Assembly (NCBI RefSeq): GCF_001314995.1
Contig: NZ_CP012938.1
Location: forward strand, 1,922,001-1,986,000
Length of the DNA: 64,000 nt
Reading direction: 5' to 3'
From: Bacteroides ovatus
Lineage (GTDB): Bacteria; Bacteroidota; Bacteroidia; Bacteroidales; Bacteroidaceae
The notes beneath the pieces were generated by a model. It was given only the letters and a program-made list of their open reading frames with translations, did not search any database and was not told the DNA's origin. Shown piece by piece: positions 43,944 to 51,995 of the stretch. Within the stretch, counting starts at the first letter, position 1; each line of letters opens with the position of its first letter. The position numbers were made by a program, and so were the translations under genes.

Positions 43944-44993
43944 GTGATTAACACATTAACTTCTTTACGAATATTATTTGCCTTGATGGTATTCGGGGCA
44001 CATTGTTATGTTCTGGATCCGAGCTTCGACACTCACTTCTTTAAAGAAGGATTTGTTGGAGTCAGCTTTTTTTTCATCCTTAGTGGCTTCATTATTGCCT
44101 ATAATTATGAAGAAAAGTTATTGGAAACGACCACCACCAAACGTACCTTTTGGGTAGCACGCATTGCCCGCATTTACCCCCTCCATCTACTTACTCTATT
44201 AATTGCCGCATGTATAGGAGGGTATGTTCAATACAACGATACGACAGACTGGATAAAACACTTCGCCGCTTCCACTTTTTTATTGCAACCATTCTTCCCT
44301 TCTGCAGATTATTTTTTCTCATTCAATAGTCCTTCGTGGAGTCTGGGCTGCGAACAGTTATTTTATTTCTGTTTCCCCCTCATCATTCCTTTCTTAAATA
44401 GTAAACGGAATCTATGTATCACTCTTTTCATCTGCCTGCTGATTATGCTGACAGGTATGCATCTGACTGCTGAAGAACAAATTAAAGCATACTGGTATGT
44501 AAATCCAATCACCCGCCTGCCGGACTTTTTTGTAGGTGTTTTACTTTATCAGTTTTATCGGTCGATATTCAACAAAAAGATTTCTTATTCCACCGGAACA
44601 CTATTAGAAATAGGAATAGTCATTTTATTTTTTGTTTTCTATTTTTGTGCCGCAGACATTCCCAAAGTATACCGCTATTCTTGTTACTACTGGCTACCCG
44701 TTTCTTTGGTGATACTTATCTTTGCCTTACAAAGAGGGTATATATCCCGGTTACTATCCAATCGGGTCTTAGTGATAGGAGGAGAAATCAGTTATAGTTT
44801 CTATCTGATACATTTATTTATTATACTCACATACCTCCAAATGGCTACTCTGTATCAATGGCACATACATTGGATGATAAGTGTCCCCGTCATTTTTTGC
44901 ATCACTATTGCGCTTAGCTTACTTTCTTATTATTATTTTGAAAAGCCTGCCAATAGATGGGTAAAACGAATACTAACTAAAAAACAATCATAA
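43944..44993 (+). CDS. Acyltransferase 3 family membrane protein (OafA-like)
   Basis: A 349-residue membrane protein from a GTG start preceded by AAGGATAAG. About ten hydrophobic segments are seen, with the family hallmarks TSLRILFALMVFGAHC, a GFVGVSFFFILSGFIIAYNY segment, RIARIYPLHLLTLL and SPSWSLGCEQLFYFCFPLI. Acyltransferase-3 proteins O-acetylate sugars of lipopolysaccharide, capsule or peptidoglycan at the membrane. The longer frame from 43854 adds 30 residues that look unlike the family and overlap the regulator's stop. Its target is unknown. The DUF418 gene follows after 9 bp. Confidence 0.88.
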   Translation: MINTLTSLRILFALMVFGAHCYVLDPSFDTHFFKEGFVGVSFFFILSGFIIAYNYEEKLLETTTTKRTFWVARIARIYPLHLLTLLIAACIGGYVQYNDTTDWIKHFAASTFLLQPFFPSADYFFSFNSPSWSLGCEQLFYFCFPLIIPFLNSKRNLCITLFICLLIMLTGMHLTAEEQIKAYWYVNPITRLPDFFVGVLLYQFYRSIFNKKISYSTGTLLEIGIVILFFVFYFCAADIPKVYRYSCYYWLPVSLVILIFALQRGYISRLLSNRVLVIGGEISYSFYLIHLFIILTYLQMATLYQWHIHWMISVPVIFCITIALSLLSYYYFEKPANRWVKRILTKKQS

Positions 44994-45002
44994 ATTAGCC
45001 CC

Positions 45003-46178
45003 ATGGAATTATCAACAAAAACACCCCGAATTGAAGTAGTAGATGCTCTTAGAGGATTTGCTGTAATGGCCATCCTTCTGGTTCATAACCTGGAGCATTT
45101 CATTTTCCCCGTATATCCGGAAAGTTCTCCTGAATGGCTTACCATTTTGGATGCCGGAGTATTTAATGCGACATTTTCACTGCTTGCCGGAAAGTCTTAT
45201 GCCATATTCGCTCTGCTTTTCGGATTCACTTTCTATATCCAGTCGCACAACCAGCAGTTGAAAGGAAAAGATTTTGGTTACCGCTTTTTATGGAGAATGA
45301 TATTGCTGGCAGGATTCGCCACTCTGAATGCCGCTTTCTTCCCGGCAGGAGATGTCCTGCTTCTGTTTGTTGTAGTCAGTCTTGTACTATTTATCGTACG
45401 TAAATGGAGTGACAAAGCGATTCTAATCACCGCCATCTTGTTTTCACTGCAACCGATTGAATGGTTTCATTATATAATGAGCCTTTTCAATCCTGCCTAT
45501 ACCCTACCCGATTTGAATGTCGGAGCCATGTATGCTGAAGTAGCGGAATACACCAAAGCCGGAAGCTTTTGGGATTTTCTGATAGGTAATGTTACGCTGG
45601 GACAGAAAGCAAGTCTGTTTTGGGCTATCGGTGCCGGACGTTTCTTGCAGACTGCCGGACTTTTCCTGTTTGGCTTATATATCGGACGCAAAGAATTGTT
45701 CGTTACTACCGAATCTCATTTGAAGTTCTGGATGAAAGCACTTATTATTGCAGCTATCAGTTTCGCGCCACTGTATTCTCTGAAAGAACAGATCATGCAA
45801 AGTGACAGCAGTTTAATTCAGCAAACGGTAGGTACTGCCTTTGATATGTGGCAGAAATTTGCATTTACGATTGTACTTGTTGCTTCTTTCGTGTTGCTTT
45901 ATCAGAAGGATCAGTTCAAGAAAACTGTATCTAATCTGCGATTCTACGGAAAAATGAGCTTGACCAATTATATTTCTCAATCTATTTTGGGAGCCATTAT
46001 CTATTTCCCATTCGGATTCTATCTTGCTCCTTACTGTGGATATACTCTTAGCCTGATTATCGGTATTATTCTTTTCCTGGCGCAAGTTAGGTTCTGCAAA
46101 TGGTGGCTGTCTAAACATAAACAAGGACCATTGGAAACAATATGGCATAAATGGACTTGGATAGGCACGAAGAAATAA
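45003..46178 (+). CDS. DUF418 membrane protein
   Basis: A 391-residue polytopic protein. The start (PRIEVVDALRGFAVMAILLVHNLEHF) and the C-terminal DUF418 block (KMSLTNYISQSILGAIIYFPFG) are typical of the DUF418/YeiB family, related to acyltransferase-3 and HGSNAT-like proteins. Its function is not known. It is coupled to the acyltransferase gene, so both may modify a cell-surface polymer. Confidence 0.88.
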   Translation: MELSTKTPRIEVVDALRGFAVMAILLVHNLEHFIFPVYPESSPEWLTILDAGVFNATFSLLAGKSYAIFALLFGFTFYIQSHNQQLKGKDFGYRFLWRMILLAGFATLNAAFFPAGDVLLLFVVVSLVLFIVRKWSDKAILITAILFSLQPIEWFHYIMSLFNPAYTLPDLNVGAMYAEVAEYTKAGSFWDFLIGNVTLGQKASLFWAIGAGRFLQTAGLFLFGLYIGRKELFVTTESHLKFWMKALIIAAISFAPLYSLKEQIMQSDSSLIQQTVGTAFDMWQKFAFTIVLVASFVLLYQKDQFKKTVSNLRFYGKMSLTNYISQSILGAIIYFPFGFYLAPYCGYTLSLIIGIILFLAQVRFCKWWLSKHKQGPLETIWHKWTWIGTKK

Positions 46179-46478
46179 CAGAAAAAAAAGAAATAGCACT
46201 GACTGAAAAATAGACTAAGAAAGCAGGCCACGAAATACACATAACTACAAACGAACAACTTACGAATATGAAACTGAACGTATCACTCTAAAGCATCAAC
46301 AAAACATGTGTATCCGCAGCCTGCGGGTTGAAATTGAGATGATGTCAATACAACAAGATTCTCGCAAGAAGGATTAGCAAGTGGACTTAAAGAATGCAAA
46401 GGAAATGAAAGAACTGTGCCAAGTTGGGGAAAAAGCCCGAAAATAGGCAGAATCAGGGCTATGTATAGAGAAAAAGAA

Positions 46479-46514
46479 GCGCCTCCATAATCTTCGAAAA
46501 GACCATGGAGGCGC
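46479..46514. terminator. Bidirectional hairpin between DUF418 and phosphoglucomutase genes
   Basis: GCGCCTCCAT (46479-46488) pairs perfectly with its complement at 46505-46514, loop 16 nt. A purine-rich AGAAAAAGAA precedes it and TATTTATTATTTAT follows it, suiting termination in both directions between the convergent genes. The rest of the 389-bp gap (46179-46567) shows no gene or repeat that I can support. Confidence 0.75.
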
Positions 46515-46567
46515 TATTTATTATTTATCTTTCGTTATCTATATCTGAAATTTCAGAAGAAACAAAA

Positions 46568-48313
46568 TCAGATACCCAATGATTTCTTCACTGCTTCAAT
46601 CTTTTCCATTGCGGCAGATTCGGCAGAAGCATAACAATTGCGGCAACCCATTTCACCCTGAACTTCCATATAGAACTTAATCTTAGGTTCTGTACCTGAA
46701 GGACGAACGGAAACTTTGCTACCGTCTTCAGTGAAATATTGAAGTACGTTAGATGGTTCCGGCATATCGATTGCAGTTACGTTACCTTTATCATCTGTCT
46801 GTTTCAGTGTCTTATAATCTTTGCTCAAGATCACTTTAGAGCCACCCAATTCTTTCGGAGGATTGGCACGGAAGTTCTCCATCATAGCTTTGATTTCTTC
46901 TGCACCACTCTTACCCGGTTTCACTACGTTTACAGTAAACTCTTTAGAGAATCCGTATTCTACGTAGATATCCAGCAACAACTGATACAAGGATTTTCCA
47001 TTATCTTTTGCCCATGCAGCAACTTCAGCAATCAAACAGCAAGCTGATACGGCATCTTTATCGCGAACGAAATCTTCGGCAAGGAATCCGTAGCTTTCTT
47101 CACCGCCACCGATATATTTCTGTTTGCCTTCACGCAGACGGATTTCACGGGCAATCCATTTAAATCCGGTGTAGCAGTCAAGCATTTCGATATTGTTCTT
47201 ATCTGCGATTTTCTTGATTAGTTCAGTTGTAACGATTGTCTTCACGCAGAACTCGCCACCTTTAATCTTACCCAGTTGTTTGTACTGTGTCAGAATATAA
47301 TAAAGGTACATCATACAAGTCTGGTTACCGTTAATCAGTACCCATTCGCCTTTATCATCCTTACAAGCAATACCCACACGGTCAGCATCCGGGTCGGAAG
47401 CCATAACGAGGTCAGCATCAATTTCTTTGGCAAGGTTTACAGCCATAGAAAGAGCTTCCGCGTTTTCCGGGTTCGGAGATACGACAGTCGGGAAGTTACC
47501 GTCCTTAATCATCTGTTCGGGCACAGTAAATACGTTTTCAAATCCCCACATTTTCAATGCACGAGGAATCAACATCATACCTGTACCGTGGATCGGAGTA
47601 TAGACAATCTTCATGTCTTTGTGACGGGCGATAGCTGCCGGATCAATAGAAACAGTTTTCACCATATCCAAATAAATCTTATCGATGTCTTCACCGATAA
47701 TCTGAATCAAATCCGGATTTCCCTGGAATTTAATATCGGCAGCAGAAGCAATTGCATTCACTTCGTCGATGATACCTTTATCGTGTGGAGCCAATACCTG
47801 TGCACCATCGTCCCAATATGCCTTGTAACCGTTGTATTCTTTCGGATTGTGAGAAGCAGTCAGAATGATACCGCTCTGGCAACCGAGGTGACGGATGGCG
47901 AAAGACATTTCCGGTGTCGGACGCATGTCGTCAAACAGATATACTTTGATACCATTGGCAGAGAAAATATTAGCAGAAGTCTCCGCAAACAAACGGCTGT
48001 TGTTGCGGCAATCGTGACCTACTACTACAGAAATCTGCGGCAGGTCTTTGAAGTTCTTTTTCAGATAGTTGGAAAGTCCTTGAGTGGCAGCACCTACCGT
48101 ATAGATATTCATACGATTGCTACCTACACCCATAATACCACGCAGACCACCAGTACCAAATTCAAGATCTTTGTAGAAAGCTTCAATTAGTTCGGTTTTA
48201 TCATCGTTTTCCAACATACGCTTCACTTCAGCCTGGGTTTCAGCATCATAAGCCGGGGTTAGCCATTTTTCGGCTTTTTCAGTGACCTGTTTAATAAGTT
48301 CCTGATTTTCCAT
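46568..48313 (-). CDS. Phosphoglucomutase / phosphomannomutase
   Basis: A 581-residue alpha-D-phosphohexomutase. The active-serine loop is TASHNPKEYNGYK (about 152-164), the metal loop DPDADRVGIA (about 306-315), the sugar loop GGEESYGFL (about 400) and the phosphate loop RPSGTEPKIKFY (about 541-552). The size is that of the larger PgcA-type enzymes that interconvert glucose 1- and 6-phosphate. A TACATTTG box at 48368-48375 may be its -7 element. Confidence 0.95.
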   Translation of the reverse strand: MENQELIKQVTEKAEKWLTPAYDAETQAEVKRMLENDDKTELIEAFYKDLEFGTGGLRGIMGVGSNRMNIYTVGAATQGLSNYLKKNFKDLPQISVVVGHDCRNNSRLFAETSANIFSANGIKVYLFDDMRPTPEMSFAIRHLGCQSGIILTASHNPKEYNGYKAYWDDGAQVLAPHDKGIIDEVNAIASAADIKFQGNPDLIQIIGEDIDKIYLDMVKTVSIDPAAIARHKDMKIVYTPIHGTGMMLIPRALKMWGFENVFTVPEQMIKDGNFPTVVSPNPENAEALSMAVNLAKEIDADLVMASDPDADRVGIACKDDKGEWVLINGNQTCMMYLYYILTQYKQLGKIKGGEFCVKTIVTTELIKKIADKNNIEMLDCYTGFKWIAREIRLREGKQKYIGGGEESYGFLAEDFVRDKDAVSACCLIAEVAAWAKDNGKSLYQLLLDIYVEYGFSKEFTVNVVKPGKSGAEEIKAMMENFRANPPKELGGSKVILSKDYKTLKQTDDKGNVTAIDMPEPSNVLQYFTEDGSKVSVRPSGTEPKIKFYMEVQGEMGCRNCYASAESAAMEKIEAVKKSLGI

Positions 48314-48472
48314 TTCGATTGTTATTTATTGGTTAATGAATTATTTATTATCAATTTCTTGAGCACACAAATGTAAAATAATAAGTTTATAATTCCTATT
48401 CTTTTAATTGAAATTTGAGAATTAAGAATTAAAAAGCGATATACTTAATACCTAATATCTCATACTTAATAT

Positions 48473-50116
48473 CTATTCTTGTGGCACTTTATATCTGTCA
48501 CCAGTCTGCTTGACATATTCCTGCAAGAATTCTTTCGGATATCCGGGACGCATCACTCCGGCAGGTTGTCCAATAGAATTACGCTCAAACTGACCGTCTT
48601 TAACACGTTTCACCACTCCATCATTGTACTTCACAATCAAGAATGTACCCAATTGTTTCCAAGTATCGAAAGTGCTCTGTGCGGTCATATTTGTATAGTT
48701 TGTCAGAAAGTCAACCGCTGCGTTCTTATCTTTTGCCAGCAGTTTGGCAGCCATTTCTTCAATGCCTTCCTGTGCATTGTTGAAAGTAGTTTCCATTTCT
48801 TTCTGCGCTTCCCGTACATCACCGATCATCAAATCATAACGCGGATAGACCATATTAGATACCCAGTTGAAAATCCAGAAAGCAGAATTCCAGGAGAAAG
48901 TAATATAATCGGCCCCATCTACACGGGTATAACATACCGGCACTTTAGTAGCACAACAATAAACCGGGGTAAATACAGCCATGTTCGCATCATCCACACC
49001 AAACCAAAGTACACCGCCTATCGGGTCCGGCTTATGAGCCCGCATTTGTGCAACAAATACAAACCCGCTTTGTTGAGTGGAAATCGGACGTTCGTTGAAA
49101 TATTCCTGGCCATCTACCTTGAAGTTCAGAGGAGAAAGACGGTAAGGTGTCTTATAAGGTCCGGCTCCAAAATCATTGGAGATGTCAAGGGGCGTTCCTT
49201 CATAATGGTCGCGCATCATATCTTTCACATCTTGCACGGATAACTTATGTTTCGGTTTCACAAAAAGAGGCATCGGCGTATTGGTCTTTCCCTCAATGTA
49301 AGGAAGATAATCTTTTCCGTTATCTGTGAACTTATTAAAATAGCTCCACACACGAGCCTCACAGAAACGGCGGGCACCAAAATCAAGAGGCGCATAGGCT
49401 AATGAGAAGCTAAAGTCTTTGTTTACTCCATTAAAATATCCCTTCTCGCGGGCAAAAGAAACGACATCCGGAGAGTACATGCAGTTTTCCTTGTCGTTCA
49501 TATCAAACTGGTGGATACGTGACTGGTTGGCATGGGCCGAAATGCAATCATCGGGCACACGTACAGCTACCCAAACTGCTCCACGGATGCCGGGACCTTT
49601 ACCAATCATTTCCATAATCCATATTTCGTTCGGATCGGCAATAGTAAAGGATTCTCCTTCGCTATAATAGCCGTATTGCTGCACTAAGTCGGTCATGATC
49701 TTAATTGCTTCACGGGCAGTGCGCGAACGTTGCAAACCGATATAAATCAGACTTCCGTAATCGATAATCCCTGTAGAATCGGCCAATTCCGGACGTCCGC
49801 CAAAAGTTGTCTCACCAATGGTAACCTGATATTCATTCATATTACCGACTACATTGTAAGTCTGGCGTGCCTGCTCTATTTCTCCCAGATACTTGCCGGT
49901 ATCCCATTCATAAACTTTCAGCATCGTACCTTTTGGATAGGTAGCAGCCGGATAATGATAAAGTTCTCCGAATAAGCCATACGAGTCGGCAGAATAGGAA
50001 ACAATCGTCGAGCCATCGGCAGACGCATTTTTTCCGACAATCAGGTTGGTGCAGGCGAAGGTGTTCGCCACAGCCGCCATCAATACGGCGGCACAAAGAA
50101 TAATTCTTCTCTTCAT
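48473..50116 (-). CDS. C69-family dipeptidase
   Basis: A 547-residue N-terminal-nucleophile hydrolase; the start at 50116 is chosen because a signal peptide follows (MKRRIILCAAVLMAAVANTFA), 23 codons inside the longest frame. Removal of the signal would expose Cys22 (CTNLIVGKNASADGSTIVSY), the family's catalytic nucleophile. GESFTIADPNEIWIMEMIGKG and ISAHANQSRI are other C69 segments. It should cut dipeptides in the periplasm or outside. It begins 28 bp after the M23 peptidase gene, so the two are one operon. Confidence 0.92.
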   Translation of the reverse strand: MKRRIILCAAVLMAAVANTFACTNLIVGKNASADGSTIVSYSADSYGLFGELYHYPAATYPKGTMLKVYEWDTGKYLGEIEQARQTYNVVGNMNEYQVTIGETTFGGRPELADSTGIIDYGSLIYIGLQRSRTAREAIKIMTDLVQQYGYYSEGESFTIADPNEIWIMEMIGKGPGIRGAVWVAVRVPDDCISAHANQSRIHQFDMNDKENCMYSPDVVSFAREKGYFNGVNKDFSFSLAYAPLDFGARRFCEARVWSYFNKFTDNGKDYLPYIEGKTNTPMPLFVKPKHKLSVQDVKDMMRDHYEGTPLDISNDFGAGPYKTPYRLSPLNFKVDGQEYFNERPISTQQSGFVFVAQMRAHKPDPIGGVLWFGVDDANMAVFTPVYCCATKVPVCYTRVDGADYITFSWNSAFWIFNWVSNMVYPRYDLMIGDVREAQKEMETTFNNAQEGIEEMAAKLLAKDKNAAVDFLTNYTNMTAQSTFDTWKQLGTFLIVKYNDGVVKRVKDGQFERNSIGQPAGVMRPGYPKEFLQEYVKQTGDRYKVPQE

Positions 50117-50144
50117 AATAAATATATGATTCACTTTTAATAAT

Positions 50145-51800
50145 TTACCAAACAAAGCTTTCACGGGCCACTGTTTCATTCCCACAATAGTCGGTCACTG
50201 TAAATTCAACAGTATGCTTGCCTCCTTTCTTTACGCGTTTGGGGTCCAACGTACATTCCCAGTATGATTTCACAATATTGGGACGTCCGAAAAGCGCATA
50301 CTTTCCGTCAATCGTTCCACGATAGGAAGCAATTCCCGCGCCCTGATCTTTCAAACGATAGACAATTTTTCCGTTTCTTCCCCACTGATTCTTGTTGACA
50401 GGGATAATCTCCGGCGGGATGGTATCGATGGCAACAGTGTAAGTTCCCAACTCCCGGATAGATGCTTTCATGTATCCGTCTTCATACTTTCCGCCTACGC
50501 TGTACTTTCCTCCTTTTGGAGTTATGCGGGCCACATAATATTTCGTCGTATCGGCAATTGGTTTTCTACGCAACCCGATACACAGTTCACAAGCTGCATG
50601 CAGCGGAACCGCCTTATCATTCAGTTGATAAGTAAAAGCAACGGCACCACTATCCGCCTTCACCTGATAATTGAGGGGAACATCATCATACAACATTCCT
50701 TTCGGAACAACCAAGTTCAATCCCGGTTCTTGCAGATAATTAGTCTTATTCCAGGTAAAATAATATTTCTCCCGATGATTCAACGGTTCAATCGGCAGTT
50801 TCCGCCCCCGTACGGTGAAACTATATTTGGAAGTGTTTCCAAAAGCATCTTTTAATGTATATAAGAACTGATAGTCCCGTTCCTCATCAATCGTCACCAA
50901 GCCACGGTTATCATTCGATGCTTTTAGCAGACGCAAAGTGTTGCCCGGATCAATGAATGATTTCATATATTGCCCATAAGTCCAGGAATTAATCATCCGG
51001 TTCTCTTCCTGCGAGAAGCGATCTACGGTGCTACGAAATATTTCATTGCCATCTACTGTAAGCACAACCGAATAAACTCCATAATGGTTATTCACTCCAT
51101 CCATGTAATCGTATGCTTTGATCCCCACGCCTATCACTCCCCATGCTTCCACCGGACGCTCACTATTGGGAAGGATGGTTTTATTCTCTTGCTTTCCATC
51201 CACTACTCCTTTACCCAGTTGTGGAAAAAATAGGATACCATCCGCTTTCGGAGCACGCGTATCTTTTATTTTCGATTGAAAGAAAGGCATAGGGTCAATA
51301 TAATCTCCCGATTCCGTTTCAAATACATCCAGGTGAAGATGCGGACCGAACGAATATCCGGTGTTTCCGCTCCATGCGATCTGCTGGCCTCCTTTTACCG
51401 GATATTCTCCCGGTTCGGGAACAATCTCTACTTCCCAGCTTTCTTCTTCATATTGAAGTTTCTCCACCCTTTCGGCAATGGGAGAAACAAAACCACTCAA
51501 ATGGCGGTTGATCGTTGAATAGCCATTGTGATAACAGACATCAAGTACATATCCCGAACCATTCGTGACGCGAATACGCGAAATATAGCCATCAGCGAGA
51601 GCACGAACGGGTTTACCGATAACTCCGCCTGTCTTAAAATCCAGTCCGCCGTGGAAGTGATTGGAGCGGATTTCTCCAAAGTTCCCACTCAATGTAAGAG
51701 GAAAGTCAAAAGGAGGTACAAAGGTTACTTGCTTCTTCTCTTGTCCATACCCTCCGATGCAGCAAGCCAGCATCAAAGCAGTGATATATCGTCTCATCAT
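50145..51800 (-). CDS. M23-family metallopeptidase
   Basis: A 551-residue exported protein; the start at 51800 gives a signal peptide (MMRRYITALMLACCIGGYGQ). The LytM/M23 domain is near the N-terminus (about 30-170), with zinc ligands in HFHGGLDFKTG and SFGPHLHLDVFE. The remaining 380 residues are beta-rich Ig-like modules (VGVGIKAYDYMDGVNNHYGV; VKKGGKHTVEFTVTDYCGN). It likely cleaves peptidoglycan cross-bridges or acts as an amidase activator. It is divergent from the metalloprotease operon, with a possible TACATTTG -7 box at 51823-51830. Confidence 0.92.
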   Translation of the reverse strand: MMRRYITALMLACCIGGYGQEKKQVTFVPPFDFPLTLSGNFGEIRSNHFHGGLDFKTGGVIGKPVRALADGYISRIRVTNGSGYVLDVCYHNGYSTINRHLSGFVSPIAERVEKLQYEEESWEVEIVPEPGEYPVKGGQQIAWSGNTGYSFGPHLHLDVFETESGDYIDPMPFFQSKIKDTRAPKADGILFFPQLGKGVVDGKQENKTILPNSERPVEAWGVIGVGIKAYDYMDGVNNHYGVYSVVLTVDGNEIFRSTVDRFSQEENRMINSWTYGQYMKSFIDPGNTLRLLKASNDNRGLVTIDEERDYQFLYTLKDAFGNTSKYSFTVRGRKLPIEPLNHREKYYFTWNKTNYLQEPGLNLVVPKGMLYDDVPLNYQVKADSGAVAFTYQLNDKAVPLHAACELCIGLRRKPIADTTKYYVARITPKGGKYSVGGKYEDGYMKASIRELGTYTVAIDTIPPEIIPVNKNQWGRNGKIVYRLKDQGAGIASYRGTIDGKYALFGRPNIVKSYWECTLDPKRVKKGGKHTVEFTVTDYCGNETVARESFVW

Positions 51801-51949
51801 TCCGTTCACTTTTTTACTCCCGCAAATGTACACTATTCCCACTAAACTATGAAATATCCGAGGAGAATGATGACCGTAGATACTAGTTAATATTTCTTTT
51901 TAATGTTATATTCATTGCAAATTAGTAGTCATTATGTTATTTATATTAG

Positions 51950-51957
51950 TACTTTTG
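51950..51957 (+). promoter_or_regulatory. -7 box of the metalloprotease-SusCD operon
   Basis: TACTTTTG fits TAnnTTTG, 38 bp before the metalloprotease start codon. No -33 TTG at the usual distance. Confidence 0.5.
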
Positions 51958-51995
51958 TAGCCGTTTTTTAATTATAATTAAAAGTTAGAAACTCA

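Noticed and set aside
50117..50185. N-terminal extension of the C69 dipeptidase
   Set aside because: It runs into the M23 gene and would hide a normal signal peptide with the catalytic cysteine right after it.
51810..51995. Shared operator for the divergent M23 and metalloprotease genes
   Set aside because: I see a -7 box on each strand but no palindrome or repeated word in this gap.
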